Of a stretch of DNA of 64,000 bases, positions 57,247-64,000 are shown piece by piece. The notes below the pieces were generated by a model. It saw nothing but the letters and a program-made list of their open reading frames with translations. It ran no database searches and was not told the DNA's origin. Position numbers and translations under genes: made by a program. Position 1 is the first letter of the stretch. Each line of letters begins with the position of its first letter. The DNA is from Eleginops maclovinus (lineage: Eukaryota > Chordata > Actinopteri > Perciformes > Eleginopidae), in NCBI RefSeq assembly GCF_036324505.1, contig NC_086358.1, positions 4,158,768 to 4,222,767 on the forward strand, written 5' to 3'.

Positions 57247-57342
57247 ATGGCGACCGAAGAAGGGTCAGATCTTGCTCCGCTGGCGGAAGAAGCACAGCCA
57301 GGACCTTCTCAGGACCGTAACACTGTCTTCCACTCAGCTGGG
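57247..57342 (+). CDS. ATG-led exon-like frame in the left arm of the inverted repeat
   Basis: The frame starts at an ATG in a good context (caacATGg), encodes 32 residues beginning MATEEGSDLAPLAEEAQPGP and ends exactly at a donor, GCTGGG|GTGAGT, in phase 0. It looks like the first coding exon of a spliced gene. Conservation of start codon and frame in the other arm supports descent from a real exon. No following exon is recognised, so it is probably a remnant or element-derived. Confidence 0.35.
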
Positions 57343-57365
57343 GTGAGTCTAAGCTGCATTAAGAG

Positions 57366-57500
57366 TTAGTAAGACCTGCAACTGAGTTGAAAAAAGCGTT
57401 CCATCCAGATGGTTTTCTTGACGGATTCCTGAGAAGGTCCTGGCTGTGCATCTGCCGCCAACTGAACAAGATCTGGAGTTGACCCTTCTTCGGCTGCCAT
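57366..57500 (-). pseudogene. Mirror copy of the exon-like frame in the right arm
   Basis: On the minus strand, ATG at 57500 opens 44 codons beginning MAAEEGSTPDLVQLAADAQP, ending at TAA 57366. It shares the M-A-x-E-E-G-S start and the AQPGPSQ motif with the left-arm frame, with an in-frame two-codon insertion, then diverges in the spacer with no donor at the corresponding point. Confidence 0.35.
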
Positions 57501-57837
57501 GTTGATTGTCTTCGAGAAATGTGATTACCCATAATTCTAAGAATTCCGAGAAGTTACGAAAACTTCACGAACATTCCACGAGCATTCGGAATTCAAGATC
57601 GGTCGCTCGGAAATGGCATCGACCATTCAAAATGGCAACGACTGTTCTGCGAAATGACGACGACCGTTCTGAAAGGCGACGACCGTTTATGAGACGGAAA
57701 TTCGCTGCGGTGACGTCGACGTACCTTAAAACGACGGCAGCACTGATCAAGGAAACTCACTTTATTCTTCACAGCTGACTTTAAATTGACAAGACTTCTT
57801 TCTGTGGGTTGAAAGCGAATGAAAAAGTCCTTTGATC

Positions 57838-57957
57838 CTCCTTAGCAACGGTCTGTTCTCCTTAGCAGCATCCTGTCAGTGAGTATTAACAACCTCTGGA
57901 AGGTCCGAATTGACCAATCAGAATCGAGTTTTCAACTAAACCGTGTAATAACTTTAA
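57838..57957. repeat. Possible DNA-transposon end fragment
   Basis: 'ggtccgaattgaccaatcag' and aaaccgtgtaata are words I associate with a common fish DNA-transposon end. They lie between the inverted repeat and the SINE, suggesting nested insertions. Low confidence. Confidence 0.3.
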
Positions 57958-58045
57958 AAAACACAGGTCACACGCTGCAGAGTGAGGAGAGAAGACAGCT
58001 CCTGCAGCTTTCTGAGGCCTTCATCGAGGCACTAACGAGTGAGGG

Positions 58046-58346
58046 GCGACTGTGGCTGCTAGGGAGTGCGGTCGTCTTTGAACCAGAGGGTTGTGGGTTC
58101 GATCCAAGCCTGTGCAGTCAACATGTCGATGTATCCTTGGGCAAGATACTGAACCCTGAGTTGCTACCGAAGGCCAACGATGTGTGAGTGTTAGCTTCCC
58201 TAGAGCAAGTGGTACTGCTCTGCATGAAGAGGTGTGAATCTGTGAATGACTCGTAGTATCTATAAGCGCTTTGAGGGGTCGAAGAGACCTGATGAGTAGC
58301 TCTATAAGTACATAGGTAACTACTATAAGTACAGTTCATTTCCCAT
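58046..58346 (+). mobile_element. tRNA-derived SINE (fish HE1-like)
   Basis: A tRNA-like head with a B-box word (gtgggttcgatcc, 58093-58105) is followed by 'gcgctttgaggggtcgaaga', ctctataagtac and a terminal 'tataagtacagttcatttcc'. This is the usual 3' layout of a widespread teleost SINE. It is not a functional tRNA: the head is degraded and fused to the SINE body. Confidence 0.75.
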
Positions 58347-58685
58347 TGAGTCTAGAGGTTGCACCTGGAGGGAAACAATCAGAGGATAATTAAAGCACTG
58401 TACTGTCCACTCAAAAAGGTAAATCATAGCATGGTAGCAACAAACCTCACTGACTGATTGAACAACAGCTCAAGATGATCCAAGGGTTGTTGTTTTGTCT
58501 TTGCTTTAGTTAGACTTCCCCTCATCTATCCGACTCGGCAATCCTAATCTCATCTCCCTGAGTTTGCTTTTGCTTATCAGACAAACAGTTGAGTTTTGAC
58601 GGGCAGAGCTGTGGGTTTGATCACCAGCGGGACCACCTATGTTTAAAAAGCAACCACTCACTGCAGAGTAAAAACATCCACAGAA

Positions 58686-58979
58686 TTGACTAAAAGAAAC
58701 AACTGCCCGGCGATCCCCTGCCAAGACAACACAAGAGGAAATGTACTCAGCCGTGAAAACCTCAATGCAAGGTCAGGCTCCAGGGCTTTATTTGAATACC
58801 TCTGGCAGCGTGCACAAGTGCCTTTAGATGGATGTGTAGCGGCTCTCGAGAATATTAAAAATGTTGATGCTCAGAGTGCAACCACTTTTACGAATGTTAT
58901 GATGACCCCTGGTAATTGCACGATACAAGAAGTAAATGTTTTGAGAGAAAATACGCTGCAAACTCTGCGGCGAGACTAA
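58686..58979 (+). other. Protein-like open frame downstream of the SINE
   Basis: An open frame of about 100 codons runs from just after a candidate acceptor (cactcactgcag, 58655-58666) to TAA at 58977-58979. It has no ATG until a Met-Met pair near the end, so it would have to be a terminal exon. The product contains RALFEYLWQRAQVPLDGC and NVLRENTLQTLRRD and lacks low complexity. I do not recognise a family; chance or an old remnant is possible. Confidence 0.2.
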
Positions 58980-59003
58980 TGAAATAGAGGAGTTGTTTGT
59001 CTC

Positions 59004-59005
<2 letters not shown>

Positions 59006-59072
<67 letters not shown>
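59006..59072. repeat. (TG)n microsatellite, 67 bp
   Basis: Uninterrupted TG array. Confidence 0.95.
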
Positions 59073-59075
<3 letters not shown>

Positions 59076-59203
59076 GGCGTGTGTTAGGGTGTAGTAAGTG
59101 AATGCATGTCATAATATCGGGGAAAAGTGATGAGAGAAATGTGAGTGACCTTAAAAAGGAGTAGTGTGTTGATTTGTGTCTGTAGTTATGCATCCTAAGC
59201 GGT

Positions 59204-59870
59204 ATTTCCTTGTTTCCTGTCTCCTTGCATGGTTCCTTCTGGGTGTATAAAGATGCATCACATGTTTATGTTGTCCTTGTTTCCTCTGTCCTTGCATGTT
59301 TTCCTTACTGGTGCATCTCAAGTCTCTTTTTGATGTTTCCTTGTCCCTGTCTGCTCAAATGGTTTCCTTACAGGTGTGTAAAGGTGCATTACACGTCTCC
59401 TTCTTAAGATCCCCCTTCCCGCTCTCCTTGTTCCTTACAGGTGTGTAAAGGTGCAACACAAATGTTCTTCTCACAATTCCTTGTTTCCTGTGTCATTGCT
59501 GGTGTGTAAAAGGTGCTTCCCAAGCCTCTTATTTGATTATCCCTTGCTTCCTGTCCCCTTGCATGATTGCCTTACTTGTGTGTAAGGGTGCATTACAAGA
59601 CTCTTTTAATATTCCCTTGCTTCCTCTCTCCTTGAATGGTTTTCTTACTTGTGTGTTAAGGTGCAACATGTCTCCTTTTTTTATATTCCATTCTTTCCTT
59701 CCTCCTTGCCTGGTTTCCTTACTGATGACAAGTCCCATTCTTAATATTTCTTTGCTTCCTCTTTCCTTGCATGATTTCTTTATGGATGTGTTAATTTACA
59801 TCACATTTCTGAATTGATATGTCCTTGTTTCCTTTCTCCTTTCATGGTTTCCTTCCTAAAGAAAGAAGCA
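59204..59870. repeat. Diverged minisatellite, about 65-bp unit, roughly ten copies
   Basis: Units follow the pattern ttccttgtttcctgtctcc - ttgcatggttt - ccttac(t/a)ggtgtgtaaa - ggtgcatcacaagtctcc. They can be followed from 59204 to about 59865 with many substitutions and small indels. The plus frame at 59533-59817 (repeated 'LPLSL', 'FLSP') reflects the period and is not a gene. Confidence 0.85.
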
Positions 59871-60344
59871 AAGGAGGGAAACATGGGTGCATTTCAAGAT
59901 AATTGGGGTGCGCCCTCTGTTGCTCTGCGTGAGTGTGCTTCCCTTGTAATGATAGCTCTCTCAGTCCCTCACCAGGCTTCTCCTCTTAACCTCACCGTCT
60001 TTACCCAGAAGTATGGCCTGCAGCTGGGCTACAGAGAGCCACAAGAGGCATTCATAATTAATGCATGAAAACAAAAATGCACAACTCGTGTTTATATCAA
60101 GCACGCTTCCACATGTGCAGAGTAAGAACAGATAGTAATGCATACTTCAACATCTGCAGAGGAATGCCTTTGATATGTCAGGATGATAGCGCCATCTAGA
60201 GGCCAGTTGTAGGAACGTGAATGTGTGGACTAAACATAGCTGTCATTACAGTGTAAGTAACGTATCATGTTTTTTACTGAATTGCATTGAAATAAAGACA
60301 GCTTAAAATACAATTACTCAAGTAACGTACAGTAGTACACTGTC

Positions 60345-60653
60345 CAGCAGTGGCTCAGTAGGGTCGCTGGTTCAAGTCCCCTATCAGACTTGAAATATGG
60401 AAAGTGGACTGCTACTTGGAGAGGTCCCAGTTCACCTCCTAGGCCCTGCTGTGGTGCCCTTGAGCAAGGCACCGGACACCCCCAATCCCCCCTCCCCATT
60501 GCTCCCCGGGCGCTGCACGATAGCTGCCCACTGCTCCTAGTATTAGGATGGGTTAAATGCAGAGGACCAATTTCACTGTGTGTGCTCTGCTGTGTGCATG
60601 TATGTGACTAATAAAGAGGGTTTCATCCTCCGATTCTAATTTCTAGAGTGCAA
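60345..60653 (+). mobile_element. tRNA-derived SINE, near full length
   Basis: A tRNA-like head with B box (ggttcaagtcc, 60370-60380) is followed by 'cttgagcaaggcaccggaca', 'ctgcacgatagctgcccact' and the tail 'gactaataaagagggtttca'. The 3' half is shared with the truncated copy at 9758-9904. It sits just beyond the predicted msrb1 poly(A) site. Confidence 0.85.
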
Positions 60654-60709
60654 GAACCAGTAATGGAGATAAGCCATAAAAGAAAAGACACAAATCTATC
60701 AAACTATAA

Positions 60710-60719
60710 TTTATTTATT
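60710..60719 (-). terminator. Candidate polyadenylation signals of msrb1
   Basis: Two overlapping AATAAA hexamers on the minus strand (plus tttatt at 60710-60715 and 60714-60719), about 490 bases past the msrb1 stop. They lie beyond the SECIS element, so the resulting mRNA would include it. Confidence 0.55.
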
Positions 60720-61082
60720 GTTTCTTCGTTGAGAATTACTGTCACTTCCTGTAACCGTTGAAGACAAATCCAAATGTAACGCAAAAGTCCGACAAATCTT
60801 GACTCCAAAATACAAATCTTTTGGAGAAATATATTTCATTCATGAAGCTTAAAGTACAAAACATAAAGGAAATAATAAAACTCTCTACAGTTCCTTTGCT
60901 ACAAAACAGATACCCAGACTGAGTAGAAATGTGGACTCCTTCAGTGCATAGATAATATGGCTACATCAAAGTGAAATGGAGTCAATAGTACCAGCATTAT
61001 TAAGCAGATACTGCAGCAAATGTATTTAAATATGAGGTACTCTATAACATTGTGTTTGGAGTATTTGCAGGGGTCACAGGCT

Positions 61083-61151
61083 GGTCAAAGATCCTTCAGT
61101 GGACAGGACGTCCCTCTCGGGTTTTTTTCCTGTCAACGTCACACACTGACC
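61083..61151 (-). promoter_or_regulatory. SECIS element in the msrb1 3'UTR
   Basis: On the minus strand, a basal helix GGTCA/TGACC is followed by the 5' core GTGAC (61142-61138), the upper helix GTTGACAGG/CCTGTCCAC (one mismatch), an apical loop starting with seven A residues, a mini-hairpin CCC-GAGA-GGG, and the 3' core TGA(A) (61098-61095). The paired GTGA/TGA core, the AA in the apical loop and the extra mini-helix fit a type II eukaryotic SECIS. It lies about 108 nt downstream of the UGA in the spliced mRNA, far enough for Sec insertion. Folded by eye. Confidence 0.85.
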
Positions 61152-61211
61152 GACCCGTTCACTGATCCTGGAGCAGCAGATACACCCACAGAGAAACCCA
61201 CACCTCGCTCT

Positions 61212-62425
61212 TTACTGCTTCCCTGGAACAGAGATGAAAAAGAGAAATCAACTTACCTACCTTGAAGTCAGGAATGTTGATTCACATTACACAAAAGCTA
61301 AAAGGGATCTCATTACTCATCTCACCTTTGTTGGGGACAAACTTGAGCGAGGTACTGAATATTCAAAACCGTGACACCCCTTCCTCCGGGCCGTCGTTTA
61401 CAAACTCGTGACCCAGCCCATTGCCACACTTGCCACACAGAACCTGCACACATGAAACACACATGTTGACATTTTGACCACTGGATGCAATATTTGATCA
61501 GTGTGCATGATGCAGTAACACAGAGAGGACGGAGGAGACTCTGACCTTGAAGGCAGTGAGGCTCTCCATCATCTTGGTGACGCTGTCCTCTCGGATGGTG
61601 TCGGTGAACGCCGGCCAGGGAGACGAGTGGGCGAACTTCGAGCGACTGGAGAACAGCGGGTGGTTACACTGGGAGCACACATACATACCTGCAGGGACAG
61701 ATACTTAATAACATTACTGTTTTATTTCCTAATTGAATCTGTCTGCCTGGCTGGGTACAATTTAGTATATAACAAACATTTTGGCAAAGGTTTTGATTAT
61801 TTTTCTGCTTTAAATTGTAGAAGTTAAACTTCAGCTCCTTTATAGTAAACTTTGGGCAAAAATCCAAACATCCAGACCCCAAAATGCCTGCATCAAAACA
61901 CATTAAAATCCCAAAATATGAATCCCACAGCCATAGTAGTATGACACCATTCATTGTATTATATCAGGCTTTCAGTCTAGAGCCCTGACATCATATTGTA
62001 GTTTCTACTATCTTCTTTTTCAAACATAGACTGCTTATATACAGCTCACAACGATTAAACAAAACCCCTGCAAGTTATGTTAGTGCTATGTTCAAACCAT
62101 AATACTCAATATCAGCTGCTGTTTTATTATTATTACTAGTAATAGTGGTAGTAATAGTAGAAATTGCACCTGATTATCTCAAATAACATAACATAAATAT
62201 CACAGTGTGCACTTCCACTCTGACATTACACATTCACTAATATTTTTCCATTAAAATGAGTTCATTTGAAACCAAAAACAGGCCAAACATGAACACTTAA
62301 TGTTAGCGTTATCCTGTATAATCCAGACTGAAGACAGGTTACATCACATCACTGTTTGCAGCCTGCTCACCTGGTTTGAAATGATCCTTGTAGACCTCAC
62401 CTCCGAAGAACTTGCAGAAAGACAT
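61212..62425 (-). CDS. msrb1: Methionine-R-sulfoxide reductase B1, selenoprotein (SelR/SelX), four coding exons
   Basis: MsrB1 reduces free and protein-bound methionine-R-sulfoxide in cytosol and nucleus. Coding exons: 62425-62371, 61688-61546, 61443-61326, 61222-61212 (GT-AG, phases 1, 0, 1); 327 nt, 108 residues, slightly shorter than the mammalian protein. The start is [19 protein letters not shown]. Structural zinc ligands are C23-x2-C26 (VCSQC) and C69-x2-C72 (LCGKC). The catalytic residue is Sec93, encoded by TGA at 61365-61363 in the context [18 protein letters not shown]4 corresponds to the resolving Cys of the family. The true stop is TAA at 61214-61212 after GKQ. A SECIS follows at 61151-61083. 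A plain translation stops at the TGA and loses the last 16 residues. Paralogue letter (a/b) cannot be assigned. Confidence 0.95.
61689..62370 (-). other. Intron 1 of msrb1
   Basis: A 682-base intron between exon 1 (donor CCAG|GTGAGC) and exon 2 (acceptor CCCTGCAG|GT). AT-rich, with no other feature seen. Confidence 0.85.
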
Positions 62426-62451
62426 GCTCTGTGCGTGTGGGAGTATGTGTT

Positions 62452-62474
62452 AGTGTGTGTGTGTGTGTGTGTGT
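62452..62474. repeat. (GT)n microsatellite in the msrb1 leader/promoter
   Basis: About 11 GT units starting 27 bases upstream of the msrb1 ATG; read as (AC)n in the msrb1 sense strand. Confidence 0.9.
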
Positions 62475-63249
62475 AAGTCTCAGCAAAAGGCGATATACAT
62501 CTCCGTTTAGTATTTCTCAGTGACAGATGACCGGAAGCTCTCCTGTGTTTCTTCCTCTCGTGCGAAGACAGACCGTTGCAGATTTACCCAGAGCTCCGCC
62601 TCCTGCAGTTCCCTTCAGCCACCACCAGGGGTCAGTGTGGAGCTGCTGGGGTGGAGGTATTGCACTGTACAGCATGGAGGCATTTCACTGGCTTCAAGTA
62701 CACTGAAAATTGAGTTAACCCTGAAACAGATTGACTATGGCTGAATCCCCTCACTCACTGAAGCAGAGAAATAACTAAAAAAGACTGTATGTTTTTGTGT
62801 ATAACCTTGAATATTTCATGTAAGTCGATTGCATTTTTAGTCAATCTTCATAACTTTTAGACATCAACTAAAATGTAATCTCTGTACATTATTGCAGATA
62901 TTCTTTATAAATGATACTGTGAATTTATGGACAGATCCTGGAGAAGGTTTTGCACATTTATGAATACAACTATAAAACTTTGAATCATTGAAGCACATGG
63001 AACCCGTCCTCCCTGCTTTTTTAAATATTTCCCATTCATTTATTTTGTAATTTTTGTGAGTATTTTCTCCTTTTAAATCTCAATCCATACAGTAGACAAT
63101 ACATGGCTTACTTTTTTGGGGTTGATTATAATAAAATCAACATAATGTTTTCAAATTATCATGTAACTTCAGAATCAGAATCGTTTGATCTGTAACAAAG
63201 AAAGTAAGAAGATGCAGACTCAAACAGACAGCCTTGCAAAAACTGTGAT
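62475..63249. other. Intergenic between msrb1 and the next gene
   Basis: The proximal 150 bases (62475-62640) are more GC-rich and probably hold the msrb1 promoter. The remainder is AT-rich with no gene. Confidence 0.45.
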
Positions 63250-63255
63250 TTTATT
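63250..63255 (-). terminator. Candidate polyadenylation signal of the right-edge gene
   Basis: AATAAA on the minus strand (plus tttatt), 175 bases after the stop codon at 63430. It gives a short 3'UTR of about 200 bases. Confidence 0.6.
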
Positions 63256-63429
63256 AACAGTTCATGAAACCGAGCGAAATCACTGTCTGGTAGGTATAAA
63301 CATGACACTTCTGGCTTTGTTTTATAGATAAAACACAGACTTCCATCATAAAAATAAATATTATTTTCTAGGTAGAAAGTGTGAAAGCTCTCTGAGGTGA
63401 TATTTTTGTCCATTGCAGGTGTGTCTCCT

Positions 63430-63531
63430 TCATTCATACTTGCAGTAGTGCTTCATTGCCTCGGGCAGCTCCAGCCAGTCGATGGCCATCCGGTGGACGA
63501 TGTGCTTCTGGATGGCCTTCCTGCACAACGT
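63430..63531 (-). CDS. 3'-terminal coding exon of an unidentified gene (SOCS-box-like tail)
   Basis: On the minus strand an acceptor (CCTTGCAG at 63532-63539) opens a frame TLCRKAIQKHIVHRMAIDW followed by LELPEAMKHYCKYE and a TGA stop, 33 residues. The L-C-R-x-x-I start, the L-E-L-P near the middle and the aromatic end resemble a SOCS box (ankyrin/SOCS or SPRY/SOCS families), though the match is short and I cannot name the protein. The upstream part of the gene lies beyond the right edge or in 63540-64000, where no further exon was recognised. It is not the ribosomal protein L3-like gene that follows MSRB1 in human, as far as I recall that C-terminus. Confidence 0.6.
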   Translation of the reverse strand, partial: TLCRKAIQKHIVHRMAIDWLELPEAMKHYCKYE

Positions 63532-63689
63532 CTGCAAGGATGAGACTGAAGCAACCACAAGAGAGGACAGAATACACAAAAAGACAATGGATTAGCAGAA
63601 TGAAAGTGAAGAGAAAGCGAAGAATAATGAAGACTCGAAGCATGGATTCATTACTGAAATGAGTCCCTAGGCCAGATGCTGTATAGGTG

Positions 63690-64000
63690 TGTAGTGACAG
63701 TCAAATAAAACGACTACAGCAAGACGCACAACCAACTGAAATGGTGCAAAACCTCTTAAACGGACACAGTGACAAAAATAAAGTCTCAAAGCAAGAAGAG
63801 AAAGGGACAAAACATTGCAAAGAGATGCATCATGACCACATCAAATTCAAAGCAACTACAAAGAGAATCCAAAATCCAAATAGATGCAGTGCAGCTTCAA
63901 ATGGACCCAAAGCGACTTCAAATAAATGCAACATGAATGCAAATTAACTACAAAATGACACACAGTGACTATAAAGAGACCCCAAACAACCTTAGAGAGA
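63690..64000. repeat. Degenerate 'acaaagaga' tandem repeat
   Basis: Loose units such as gcaactacaaagagaatcc, aaagcgacttcaaataaat and 'gtgactataaagagacccca' recur to the end of the window. This is the reverse-strand counterpart of the gtctctttgtagtc-type repeat at 21255-21645. The plus frame at 63687-63947 is a by-product. Confidence 0.7.

Larger units (their letters stand above)
57031..57702. repeat. Large inverted repeat (foldback), arms 57031-57314 and 57427-57702
   Basis: The left arm (284 bases) and right arm (276 bases) are diverged reverse complements around a 112-base unpaired spacer. Matches run from the outer ends ('aatttccgtctcataaacgg' left, reversed at right) to the inner ends ('cagccaggaccttctcagga' left, reversed at right). 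Indels include an extra ~22-base acggtcgttgtcatatcac unit in the left arm and an ~11-base insertion in the right arm. Each arm holds an ATG-led frame facing the centre. It could be a foldback/MITE-like element, or an inverted duplication of the promoter and first exon of a multicopy gene. No target-site duplication was found by eye. Confidence 0.9.

Noticed and set aside
58093..60380. tRNA genes suggested by GGTTCGATCC and GGTTCAAGTCC B-box words
   Set aside because: Both are followed by SINE bodies and tails and no intact cloverleaf is visible; the second has a truncated sister copy at 9.8 kb.
61363..61365. Premature stop (TGA) in msrb1
   Set aside because: The position, the flanking SRF-U-IF motif and the SECIS downstream show that it is the selenocysteine codon, not a nonsense mutation.

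Overview
This is a vertebrate nuclear window and almost certainly a ray-finned (teleost) fish. It has spliced genes with GT-AG introns, very frequent and long (TG)n/(CA)n microsatellites, and fish-type tRNA-derived SINEs, LINE 3' ends and 'gctaagctaagctaac' dispersed repeats. There is no bacterial gene organisation. Coding DNA is a small fraction of the 64 kb.

Three genes can be reconstructed, all on the minus strand. (1) meiob, the meiosis-specific OB-fold protein, lies at 1104-5563 with 13 coding exons that join in frame into a 459-residue protein. (2) A heparan sulfate 3-O-sulfotransferase of the HS3ST3/HS3ST6 group has coding exon 1 at 43552-44018 and coding exon 2 at 26829-27447, separated by a 16.1-kb intron; the protein is 361 residues. 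(3) msrb1, methionine-R-sulfoxide reductase B1 (a selenoprotein), lies at 61212-62425 in four coding exons, with an in-frame UGA for selenocysteine and a SECIS hairpin in its 3'UTR. The 3'-terminal coding exon of a fourth minus-strand gene (63430-63531) enters at the right edge. The order and common orientation meiob - hs3st - msrb1 match what I recall of human 16p13.3 (MEIOB-HS3ST6-MSRB1), which supports naming the sulfotransferase hs3st6. The genes do not form a pathway; their adjacency looks like retained ancestral synteny.

Region by region: 1-870, dispersed repeat and AT-rich DNA; 870-6000, meiob with its 3'UTR and candidate promoter; 6-26.2 kb, intergenic DNA with microsatellites, a poly(G) run, a short interstitial telomeric motif and dispersed repeats; 26.2-44.4 kb, hs3st6, whose intron is rich in CA repeats in the sense strand and holds several repeat copies; 44.4-60.6 kb, intergenic, with a promoter-like segment near 52.8-53.0 kb, a diverged tandem array, a 23-bp minisatellite running into a large inverted repeat (57.0-57.7 kb), two SINEs and a roughly 65-bp minisatellite; 60.7-62.6 kb, msrb1; 62.6-64 kb, the end of an unidentified gene plus a degenerate repeat.

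The most unusual structure is the inverted repeat at 57031-57702. Each arm carries GCCAT-rich sequence followed by an ATG-led open frame, and the two frames share an N-terminal motif and point toward each other. The best functional observation is the complete selenocysteine/SECIS arrangement of msrb1, which a standard ORF caller would truncate.
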